Below, in pieces: positions 55,497 through 64,000 of a stretch of DNA of 64,000 bases (position 1 is the stretch's first letter; each line of letters begins with the position of its first letter). The stretch spans positions 20,142 through 84,141 of the forward strand of contig KV424056.1 of NCBI GenBank assembly GCA_001632435.1, written 5' to 3'. Under the pieces are notes generated by a model. That model ran no database searches and was not told the DNA's origin. It saw only the letters and a list, made by a program, of their open reading frames with translations. Made by a program: the position numbers and the translations under genes. The DNA comes from Calocera cornea HHB12733. Taxonomy: Eukaryota; Basidiomycota; Dacrymycetes; Dacrymycetales; Dacrymycetaceae.

Positions 55497-56403
55497 CTAT
55501 AGGAGCTTCAGCTTGCCAGTCACTTGGTTGACTAATCGTACAGGGGCTGCAGGGGCATAAGCACGGCGAGCATAACGTGAACCGGAGATGACACACCTGG
55601 ACCGATACCGAGCACCGTACGGGAGCCGGCCGCTATTTGTGTCCGTCCTCTGCAAGGGCCAGCCGTCAAGAGATGGTCTCTTTCATTCAGGGGATTATCA
55701 CTCACGCATCCTGTATGGTCCGTGCACAGAGGCTCAGGCTCTGAGCCTTGGCCTGCAGCACGAGCAGCTCCTCTTCACTGTCGCACTTCAAGGCGATTTT
55801 AGCTTGTCTGGAAGTGGATTCAGCAGGTGTTTCCTAGAGCGCTTGTCTGGCAGCCCTGCTCACCCGGTCCTCTCCCAATGTTTCAAGAGCTGGCAGGCAC
55901 AAGAGGTGAGCAAACGAGGATAGAGCGTACATCTGCACGTACCCGGGGATTAGATTTGGACAGTGCTTTGTAACAAGCAAGAGTAGCATGCCTTGAATCA
56001 ATTAGCAAGATCTCACAGGCAGGAACAGCATTGCGTACGAGCATTGAGCGGCGATCTTGCCCTTGTTCATGCCGAGATCGGACCGCACCACAAGGACCTT
56101 GCGACGATCAGCTTGTGGGTTCCGTGTATTTGAGACAAAGGCGCATACCAACTTACACTCCTCCATGAGGCCAGGCTTAACCGATGCCAAATCTCCATCG
56201 GAGACATCATCGTCGCTGACGCTGCCCGCTTCACTCTCGGGCACATCGACTGCTGGCTCCGTCGACGTGGCCGGGATGTCTGCCGAGGTTTGAAGCGGCC
56301 TTTGTCGTAAGCCAATGACGTAGCCTACGGTGCCTGCCAATACAGCAACGCCGGTGTATAGTGCCATCGGGCTCCATGATTCGGTGCTAAGTGATAATGG
56401 CAT
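55497..56403 (-). CDS. PTH2: Peptidyl-tRNA hydrolase PTH2 with N-terminal membrane anchor
   Basis: Releases tRNA from prematurely dissociated peptidyl-tRNA. Start MPLSLSTESW at 56403. Residues ~12-30 (MALYTGVAVLAGTVGYVIGL) form one membrane span, followed by an acidic linker (VSDDDVSDGD). The PTH2 fold is assembled from short exons: EECKL, VLVVRSDLGMNKGKIAAQCS, HATLACYK, LLKHWERTGQAKIALKC, EEELLVLQAKAQSLSL, TIQDAGRTQIAAGSRTVLGIGP and APVRLVNQVTGKLKLL. These are the catalytic and structural signatures of the family (K in NKGKIAAQ, the AGRTQI loop, the GP...V(N) end). All junctions are in phase to TAG at 55497. The anchor matches PTH2 proteins of the mitochondrial outer membrane. Confidence 0.93.
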
Positions 56404-56573
56404 AGTGTAGAAACAGTGCAAATGAGGGCTAAGTATGATGTACAATTGTCGCTGGTAGGGTAGGGTAGTAGTGCCTTCCGTTCAGGGACGCGTCGCGTCG
56501 TGTGCCGCAACAGCCGGCGAGGGGAGCACGCACACCTGGCATGAGCTCTCAACTCGCCTTTCGCCCCTTCATC

Positions 56574-57941
56574 TTACTCACTACCGCTATCTGAGTCTGA
56601 TTCGGTGTCCACTGTCCCATCCACATCTGTTCTATAGATGAGATATGCCCAAAATAGTTGTCCACTTGAGACACAGACCGATAACGTATTCTGGATCCTT
56701 GTCCTCGCCTTCATACAGGTCGGCGGACGGTTGCGAAAGGCTATTAGAGTCCGACAATATCGATTGCTGCTGAGAAGCCATGTAGTCTGACTCATAGCCG
56801 TTTTCCACAGAGGCACCTGGTGATGCTGGAACACCCTGGGAGCCAACCGGAGAGGAACGTAGCTTGGACGATGCCTTCGGCACTGAGTTCGCGTAGTGAC
56901 CTGGAAGCAAGCCAGTTGTACCCTTAGGATGCATGTCGCAGCTTAAGTCTGGCTATCGGTTCAAATTGAGAAAACGTACTCACATTCAGTCTTGGCTGAG
57001 GTGTGGTCCTCCCTAGAATCAATCAATCAATCGCTCAAGGGCATGTGGTGCATCCACTTCACCTGATTCGGATTTATGCCGCTTTGCATCTCTGACTGAG
57101 TTCTCAGAAGGAGAGCGGTTCTGCATGATGCGATCAGCCATTATGAAATGTAGATACACTCAGCTACCCTACCCGCTTCATGTTGCTTTTGGATCCCGAA
57201 GGGGTAGACTCTCTGTCTTCGCCGAAGACTTGAGGAGACGCCGAACGAGCACCCTCGGAGTCGACACTGCAGGTTATCAGAATGACATCTGGGCAAGATA
57301 CAACCACTGGTAGCCACCGTTTCGAAGCATTTCTAGGCTGTCCCCGTCGAGAGCCGACGCTTAAGCCCATGCAAGATGCAAGATGTGGCGCGTAGCGATT
57401 GAAAGCGATCTACATATTTGCGGTCAGGAGGAGAGGCAAGTTCGATCCAGAACCATCCGTACGGGTCTCTTGCAGTTCAAACAATCCAGAAGTGCAGGAT
57501 CTTGTTTCTGAGTACCGCCGCCGCCACCGTTACTTTGTATAGTTGAGACATCGTCCGCGGCAGACTGGCTGGAGGACAGTGATCCGGGAGCGCTGCTACC
57601 AAGCGAGTCAATGGAGCGTAACACTCTACGTCAAAACGTCGTACCCGGAGAATTGTACATCTTGGACCAGCCCTTCTCGTCTCCTGCAGTGGAGCTGCAG
57701 TAGGTAATTCTCATCATGTGCGCATCAAAGTACGTACAGTTTTGAATAAGCATGTTCTTTGGCCTGTCGCTTTCGATTCTCCTTGTGCGCGAGGAGAACA
57801 GTATCCATTATGAGATCGTTTAACATTGTCGAAAATATCTTTTCAGCCTGGAAGGGTGAATGTAAGGGCGGTGTGGGCAGTGCTTGATGAATGTGCACAA
57901 ACTAGCGCCTTCTTCAGGTCTTCACGGTTCACGTCCGCCAT
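56574..57941 (-). CDS. SGF11-like SAGA deubiquitinase-module subunit
   Basis: SGF11 couples the Ubp8 deubiquitinase to SAGA and binds nucleosomes through a C-terminal zinc finger. Start MADVNREDLKKAL at 57941, then an N-terminal helix (ALTFTLQAEKIFSTMLNDLIMDTVLLAHKENR region) of the type that inserts into Ubp8. After a Ser/Gly-rich linker comes the zinc finger DCLNCKRP|IAFNRYAPHLASCMGL, split by an intron between the two halves, with the CxxC...HxxxC ligands intact. Downstream exons give Ser/Lys-rich low-complexity sequence and an acidic end (TESDSDSGSE) before the stop at 56574. The ~150 residues after the finger are longer than in yeast SGF11 (99 residues). The downstream splices are less certain than the finger. 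Confidence 0.82.
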
Positions 57942-58871
57942 GTTTCAATGCGAATGTGAGCTGACGTTCCGATGTGACCGCATCAGCAGCCTCTCGAAGT
58001 GAGGTAACACAACGGTATCGGACAATCCTCGCCACAAGTGTGATGGGAGATCTATGCACAGGCTACACTGAAGCTAAGGGGAGTAGCGCACGTGGTTCAC
58101 GTGGCCCACGAAATGCGCGCCCATGGACCGCAGGGAATGGTACTTTGTTTCCGCCTGGGTATTTGCCTCCGTACTTGCATTTGCAGCCAGTAAACCATCT
58201 ATTTCCGCTCAGAGGGTTGCCTCCGTGAAGCCTGCTTCCGTTGTGTTATTTACTTCCGTTACAGTGTTTGCATCCGCGGTAGCATCTATACAGAGCAGAA
58301 AGAGCGGACGCAGATTTCCCGGCAGAAGCAATGCATATAGGGGAGGCAAACAGGTAGCGGAAGTAAGCTATTCAGCCGAGGCAAAGCATGTGATGGAGGT
58401 AACATTTACAGCGGAGGCATAGATTCCCCCGGAAGCAAACACAGCAGCCGATGCAATTGACATGGCGGAGGATAGTCTAGCGGAACTAAATGTCTGAATG
58501 GGGGGGGGGGGGGCAAAGACATAGCGGAGGCACATTGTGAGCCTGGACTCAAAGAAGCCTAGCGGATTTAGATTACATATCGGACGCAAATTGTGTATCG
58601 GATGCAGATGTTTTCTCGGAGACAAAACCTGAGAGCGGAGGCATACTACATAGCGGAAGCAAATACTAGGGCGGAGCTACGGCCAAAGGGGCGTGCAGCT
58701 CTTATAAATAAACGGACGCTAGTGCCTGCGTGCGGCGTCGTGAATGAGAGCGATGCAATTGCTTTCGTGAACATCTAGGTGACAAATAACTATCCGACTC
58801 GTGATAGAAGAACTAGGTATCATAAGGATTGAAAGACTGAGATGGTATCAAGAAAGCAGGTCGTAGCGTGT
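57942..58871. repeat. Head-to-head TTTGCTTCCG array with CACGTG block
   Basis: 58086-58108 contains GGTTCACGTGGCCCAC, the CACGTG block in reverse. From 58140 to about 58290 array units read TTTGTTTCCG, TTTGCCTCCG, TTTACTTCCG and TTTGCATCCG at ~18-bp steps. From about 58300 to 58690 they read in the other direction (CGGAAGCAA, CGGAGGCAAA, CGGATGCAGA). A run of fourteen G lies at ~58499-58513. The rest is flank of SGF11 and of the CBS/PB1 gene 3' end. No gene supported. Confidence 0.7.
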
Positions 58872-61074
58872 TCATTTGGTAAGGCGCGAAATTATGAAAA
58901 CTCCAATGATGGCCACAGCCAACGCGCCCACACTTGCGGGAAGTAGCAAATCACGGGGGATGCCAAGCACTTTGTCTTCGATCACGCTGATGGCTGTCGG
59001 GGGCACGAACGGCACCGCTTCGACCTCCGGTTTCTCCAATTCCTTGACTACCTCCATGGCAGCCTGGGCTTGTACTTTGGCTTCCTTTTCACCTTCGGCG
59101 GGCCCAGCTTCCCAACCTTGCCCACCTTGCAGGATGAGCAGGACTCGATCCTGCTTGCTAGCACGAGCCACCCGCACAGCATCCGACACATCGTTGTCGG
59201 CGGTGATGGTGACCGAATCACCTTCGCTATCCATGTACATGATGGCGAAGTCCTCGTGGTTTGGTGGAGGAACTGTTTCATCACCACCGGATGAGGCTTT
59301 CGGCAAGAAGAATGGATCCAACGCCAGCTTCCCGGTCACAATGTCGTGCAGGTTCTCGTAGTTATCGTGCCTCGCCTGAAAACGGTGAGTCCTGCCACTG
59401 GGAGTGCGGAACTTGAACACGTATGTGCCGTCATCTACTAGTGGCTCGGCAGGGGCAAGTGCGGAAGTGCCACCATTCTGGGTTGGGGCATCTTCATCCA
59501 CAACAGATGCTGAATCATGCGGGTACACTTCCGAGACGCTGATGGAGTGGTGCATATTCGGCATAACCGACGGTGATCGAGGCAGCCCCGGAGAATTGGG
59601 TTCGACCGGGAGATTGGATCCAGACATAACAGATTCGTTGTCATCCTGGGCGATGGAGTCGAAGAACTTGCCCCACATGGGCCCAGCATGTTCATCGTCA
59701 CCAGCCTGAGCAGACATCGCACTCATCTGCGGAAGTGAGTGCAGAGCTTGAACTCTTATGAGTCATGACATACCTGTTCCAGAGTGGCATACGTTAGCTT
59801 CAACACGTCAACGATAGCAACAAGTCGTCCATCATCTTCGACAACCGGAAGATTGAGATAATGTCCAGCTGGGGTGAATCTGAGTATACTGCGAAACAAG
59901 AACATGCGGTACTTACTGTACATCTTCTTGAGGGCATCGTGAACTGTCATAGTAGGCGGGGCGACGTCCGGGTGAGGTGTCATAACCCTCACAACGCTGC
60001 ATCGGCCGGGGTCAAGACCGGCCGCAATCACACGCAGAACGACATCCTTGCTGGTGAAGATTCCGGCGATCTTGGGAGGCAAGCCGGGACCGGCATTCTC
60101 CATCACGCAGACAGATGTCGTCCGATTCTCCTTCATCAGTTTGGCCGCCTCCCGCACTGTGGTCTTCGGGGACACCATAGCAGGCCTTGTTCGTGAATCC
60201 ATGATGGAAGTGAGATCAGGGAGAGCAGTCTTGTCTCGGAGAGCTTCCACGTAGGCAAGCATTGCAACGGCCCGAGGGTTGGCTCCGATGTTGGCTCCAA
60301 GCTCGGACTGGACGCCCTCGAGAGCACTGTAGAGCTTTTGGGAAGCTGAAGAGCTGCGTTCGACCTTTTCCAACGCCTCGTGAAAGACCTTGGTGATATC
60401 CAAGAGGCCGACGACGTTGCCATCCTCGTTACAAACAGGCTAGCAAGCATATCAGCGGCTGCATGGAGGATACGAGCTGGCGTTGCGTACTAAATGACGG
60501 AAACCGCGAGAAACCATCAACTGCAGCGCATCGGTCGCGCTCGTCGTATCACGGGTCACCATGGGACTCCGCGTCATAATGGCACTGACGGGAGTGGTAC
60601 GGGGATCCAGTCCTTCAGCGGTGACCTGGTCAATATCATGTCAGGCATGAAGTTTACACGTTGAATACTGTACTGACTCGGAATGCAAGATCCTTGGCGG
60701 TGAAAATGCCGCTCAGGCCCTCCTCATCATCCACCACGAGGACGCAGTCGGTGCGCTTTGCGGCGCAAAGCTGACTGGCATCGGACACGGTGATGCTCTC
60801 CGGCACGGTCAATGCTGGGCTAGGTTTGAGAGCGGCGACTGTTCCCTTGCGCCCTTCGCTCTTAGTGGCCTTCTTCTTCGTCTGGGCGAGGGAGATGGTG
60901 CGCTTCCTGGCAAGTTCTCCTTCGATCTTCTTACGGATAGCCTAGGCAGGACATTACGCTGGTCAGATCACGCGTTCCGATTGGATGGAACGTTATCTGG
61001 CGCACCTCATCGCGCCTGTTCTGCTTGCGACGCGTGTCGGCGACGGAGCTGGTGGGGGTTGATACGGTGGACAT
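58872..61074 (-). CDS. CBS-domain and PB1-domain protein with C-terminal membrane anchor
   Basis: Four CBS repeats, which bind adenine nucleotides as regulatory modules, followed by a PB1 interaction domain; the same architecture as fission yeast Mug70. Start MSTVSTPTSSVADTRRKQN at 61074 (an in-frame ATG at 61185 would add 37 Pro/Ser-rich residues). CBS1-2: ITVSDASQLCAAKRTDCVLVVDD, GIFTAKDLAFRVTAEGLDP, ATDALQLMVSRGFRHLPV. CBS3-4: TVREAAKLMKENRTTSVCVME, IFTSKDVVLRVIAAGLDP, VHDALKKMY, YLNLPVVEDDGRLVAIVDVLKL. PB1: YVFKFRTPSGRTHRFQARHDNYENL and FAIMYMDSEGDSVTITADNDVSDAVR. The C-terminal ~20 residues (LLLPASVGALAVAIIGVFII) form a tail anchor. The joining introns were followed where the frames change. 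The target membrane is unknown. Confidence 0.92.
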
Positions 61075-61847
61075 TGGGCGGGCGGGTGCTGGAGAAGGCG
61101 GGGAAGAAGGAAAGGTGGGGAAAGGTGATAATGGGCGTGCGGCTGGGGACGCGGTGTGGTGCGTCGGAATGGGTATCTTTGACATTCAGGGGTCGCGGGA
61201 GGGATGGAGGCTTGGGTCCCCTCGGCTGGCCGGCGGTGGGTGGGCTGGGCAAAGCGGAAAGTAACGTGATCTATAATGAAGCAAATCAGGCCGTGGCGGT
61301 GAGACCCGCGCACGTTTCGCCCACGTGCGGGCAAGGGCCCAGTGGCTGTGTGGGCTGGACGCGTCGTTCCGCGCAAGGGCACGCTCTGCCAGCCCCTTGC
61401 CCCTTAACTTCCCCCCACCACTAAGGGATAGGGGTATCCCATGGCTTGCATGTCAGCGACGGGATAGCTGAATGACTGATGTGCACACGTCTATAGTGCA
61501 ACCTGATTGGTAAGTAACCCTTCCTTTTTCTTTTGGGGATGCATTGATTGAACCCCTGGATTATAAGCCCTATAGTTTTACAACCAGTTATTAACGGGGA
61601 ACTGCCACATTCTGCTTCCATCCCAAGTAGTGGTTGCTGACTTACAAAAATTGCCTCACACCACCCAAAAAAAAAGTAAATTGGTGACCTTCTCATTACT
61701 ATTTTTGGATATTTGGGAGCATTTGAGAGTTAGGAATTTTCCTAAAACATTTACTGAACAAAAAGTAGGTACCCACATTGCAAGACTCAGAGCGGCATAA
61801 TCACATTATTCCACAACATGTATGTATATGGCTTTTCTGGAAAATTA
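61075..61847. other. CBS/PB1 5' flank and Helitron upstream region
   Basis: The first ~200 bp are GC-rich promoter of the CBS/PB1 gene. From about 61430 base composition drops sharply in GC and the DNA resembles the following Helitron frame, so the left Helitron boundary is probably between 61420 and 61520. I cannot place the terminal TC from sequence alone. No other gene. Confidence 0.45.
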
Positions 61848-64000
61848 ATGGCTTACATTCTCAGGTCTGATCCCACAACACCCCGTTCTGCACAACGGAG
61901 TGAAGAACGGGCTCAAAGGGAGCAGCAAATGACATCGCCCAGCGAACGACGTGCTCAACCACCAGTACACCGTACCCCAATACCACAGCCCATCTTTCAT
62001 CCGCAGAGAGGTGCTGCACCCCAAATTCCTCCAAATCTTGAGCAGCATGCACCACATACACAGGAACGCTTGGACAATCTCCGTGCCCGTGCCGCTGCAA
62101 TTTTGGGGGATGCACCTATTGTGCAACCTATGTCACATGCAGAACGACTTGCCCAGCGGGCACAAAATCGAAATCCTCCTGCTGCACAGTTGACATCACA
62201 TGCTGCAAGGGTAGCCCAACGAACAGCTCAGCAGCACCAAAATCGCTCAGAGGCACAACCCAGAAGACAATTGGTACCAAATGAGCAGGGGCTGGGTATC
62301 AATGCTCTTGCCCAGCTTCAGCTGCAAGATATTCAACAACATGAGCAGCTCGGACCACAACCTGCTCCTCATGCTCCAGAGCCAGAGGAGGCAGAGAGAG
62401 TATACCAACTGGAGGAAGAAGCAGCTGAAGCTCAACAAGCAAGCCAGCTACCACGACAGTGGAATCCTGGAGAAGTCCAAGAACTTGCAGCACGTGCAGA
62501 ACAAAATCGAAACAAGGAGATTGATATTGGTAAAATGGAAACTACATGCGCCAATTGCCATGCCATACACTTTCCCAAAGAGAGAGACCAGCGAGCTTCT
62601 GCACGGCACCCTCTTTTCACCAAGTGCTGTTCCCGTGGCCAAATCCAGTTACCACCATTTCAGCCTGTGCCTCATGTATTGGCCCAACTCCTGCAGCATG
62701 ACTCTGCAGATCCAAATGCACGTCATTTCAGGGAGAACATTCAGCAATACAACCATGCACTCTCTTTTGTCTCTCTTGGAGCCAAGAAGGATGACCGGGT
62801 GGAGGGTGGAGGGGTCTACTCTTATCGCATCCAAGGTGCACTGCACCACCGATATGGTCCAGCCCGACCAGCTGAAGGAAAAGCTCCTTCCTACAACCAG
62901 CTCTATTTCTTGGACCCCCAAGTTGCCAAACTCGAGCGTGAGCGACGGAATCCTAACTTGAAGCCCCAAATTCTTTGGGAGTTGGGTGAGATGCTGCGGG
63001 AGACACATGCCTATGCCAACCTCTACCAGCATGCATTTCAAGTACTGCAAGACCAAGAGCGTCAAAATCAAGAGGCTGGACAACCAAATGAAGTAGTGGA
63101 AGTACGGCTGCACTTTGACCCAAAGACAGACCAAAGGCGCTACAACCTCCCAACTGCAGAAGAAGTTGCTGTGGTTCTCCCAAATACCCTTTCAAATAAA
63201 CGCAGGGATTTCGTGGTACATAACCGCACAGAGGGACATCTTACAATCATGAGCACGGGTGATCCAGCATACATGTCATTGCACTATGTCTTGATCTTCC
63301 CAAGTGGAGAGCATGGCTGGCACTACCAAATTCCAAAGGTTGGAGAAGCTGTCCCTGGCAATCAAAATGAGCCAGAAGAGAGGGAAGAAGAGGGGGAAGA
63401 TGGTGACCAAGAACAACGCAGAAGCTCAACCCAGTATGTCACAGAAATGGAGTACTACCGCTACCGCCTGCACTTCCGTGACTTGCCCTGGGCACTCCAC
63501 CTATTCCGCTGTGGCCGCCTCTTCCAGCAATTTATTGTGGATGCCTGGGCTTCTGTGGAGCAAGACCGCTTGCACTGGATTGAGCTCAACCAGAAGACAA
63601 TCCGGGCTGAGCTTTATAATGGCTTGGTGGATGCAGCTTCACGCAATGATGACCGCAGCCTGACTGACATTGGAAGAAGAATCATCCTACCTGCCACCTT
63701 TGTTTCCAGTACACGGTACATGTATCAGCTCTACCAGGACTCCATGGCAATTGTTCGCTGGGCTGGCCGTCCTGATATCTTCCTGACTTTAACGGCCAAC
63801 CCTAAATGGCATGAAATTGAAGAGAACCTTCTTCCTGGGCAAACAGCAGCAGATCGACCTGATATTGTGGCACGTGTTTTCAACCTGAAGCGCAATGAAG
63901 TCCTGCAGCTCATCTACAAAGGCAATCTCTTTGGAAAGGCAGGGGCCCGCGTCTACACCATTGAATATCAGAAACGTGGTCTACCCCACATGCACCTTCT
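61848..64000 (+). CDS. Helitron replicase/helicase, N-terminal part (continues past window)
   Basis: Start of a rolling-circle transposon protein (RepHel). The frame opens at ATG 61848 (MAYILRSDPTTP) and stays open to the window edge, about 717 codons. Residues ~1-215 are Gln/Ala/Arg-rich. A Cys/His cluster follows (CANCHAIHFPKE ... FTKCC). The Helitron-like N domain comes next: FRENIQQYNHALSFVSLGA, LYFLDPQVAKLERERRNPNL, DPAYMSLHYVLIFPSGEHGW, YYRYRLHFRD, LFQQFIVDAWASVEQDRLHWI, FVSSTRYMYQLYQDSMAIVR, FLTLTANPKWHEI. The last visible residues, KRGLPHMHLL, are the HUH nuclease metal-binding motif. The Tyr residues and the PIF1-like helicase would lie beyond the window. No internal stop in the visible part, so it may be recently active. 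Confidence 0.93.
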   Translation, partial: MAYILRSDPTTPRSAQRSEERAQREQQMTSPSERRAQPPVHRTPIPQPIFHPQRGAAPQIPPNLEQHAPHTQERLDNLRARAAAILGDAPIVQPMSHAERLAQRAQNRNPPAAQLTSHAARVAQRTAQQHQNRSEAQPRRQLVPNEQGLGINALAQLQLQDIQQHEQLGPQPAPHAPEPEEAERVYQLEEEAAEAQQASQLPRQWNPGEVQELAARAEQNRNKEIDIGKMETTCANCHAIHFPKERDQRASARHPLFTKCCSRGQIQLPPFQPVPHVLAQLLQHDSADPNARHFRENIQQYNHALSFVSLGAKKDDRVEGGGVYSYRIQGALHHRYGPARPAEGKAPSYNQLYFLDPQVAKLERERRNPNLKPQILWELGEMLRETHAYANLYQHAFQVLQDQERQNQEAGQPNEVVEVRLHFDPKTDQRRYNLPTAEEVAVVLPNTLSNKRRDFVVHNRTEGHLTIMSTGDPAYMSLHYVLIFPSGEHGWHYQIPKVGEAVPGNQNEPEEREEEGEDGDQEQRRSSTQYVTEMEYYRYRLHFRDLPWALHLFRCGRLFQQFIVDAWASVEQDRLHWIELNQKTIRAELYNGLVDAASRNDDRSLTDIGRRIILPATFVSSTRYMYQLYQDSMAIVRWAGRPDIFLTLTANPKWHEIEENLLPGQTAADRPDIVARVFNLKRNEVLQLIYKGNLFGKAGARVYTIEYQKRGLPHMHL

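Noticed and set aside
58499..58513. Poly-G runs here, at 40.29 and 49.91 kb as functional G-rich elements
   Set aside because: Single homopolymers without further G-tracts, and their lengths are prone to sequencing error.
61490..61510. Helitron 5' terminus at TCTATAGTGCAACC
   Set aside because: It begins with TC near the composition change, but without the 3' end or an empty site the choice is arbitrary.

Overview
The window is nuclear DNA of a filamentous basidiomycete, most likely an Agaricomycete (mushroom-forming class). The reasons are many GT-AG introns of about 45-60 bp per gene, genes packed head to tail, a fungal gene set (beta-1,3-glucan synthase, sterol glucosyltransferase, PalI/SUR7-type membrane protein, MCM3, PHO85-type kinase, SAGA SGF11), chromodomain Ty3/gypsy elements and a Helitron. 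I cannot name the species.

Layout. 1-17,050 is mostly genic: the 3' part of an aldo/keto reductase, an F-BAR/RhoGAP protein, a PIF1 helicase with an N-terminal RNase H1-type (viroplasmin-like) domain, mitochondrial ribosomal protein mL43, an uncharacterised low-complexity protein, an MFS transporter and a PHO85-like CDK. It is interrupted at 11.1-13.3 kb by repeat-only DNA. 17.1-33.4 kb is a repeat island: nested MITE-like elements, then a 3,899-bp inverted repeat (18,862-22,760 and 29,527-33,425) bracketing a chromodomain gypsy element and a fragment of a related one. The right arm holds most of an intact VAM7-like PX/SNARE gene; the left arm holds its truncated twin. 34.3-61.1 kb is genic again, all on the minus strand: MCM3, a PalI/SUR7-like protein, FKS1-type glucan synthase, a GT17 glycosyltransferase, an ATG26-like sterol glucosyltransferase, PTH2, SGF11 and a CBS/PB1 membrane protein. 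From 61.8 kb a Helitron replicase runs off the window end.

How the parts relate. The genes are eukaryotic housekeeping or secretory/cell-wall genes with no operon logic. The coherent theme is non-coding repeats. Arrays of a degenerate ~18-bp unit built on TTTGCTTCCG occur in at least five gene-free intervals, several times beside a conserved block containing GGCCACGTGAACCAC. A ~160-bp degenerate satellite fills much of each palindrome arm. The arms matched base for base in every stretch compared, whereas the two LTRs of the element between them differ at about 3% of sites, so the inverted duplication (if not an assembly artefact) looks younger than the insertion it encloses.

Limits. Exon models were derived by hand from splice consensus and protein-family continuity. 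The models for the RhoGAP, MCM3, CDK, mL43, AKR and 8.6-11.1 kb genes close in frame. The 5' end of the PalI-like gene, the last intron of the GT17 gene and the extents of the repeat elements are uncertain.
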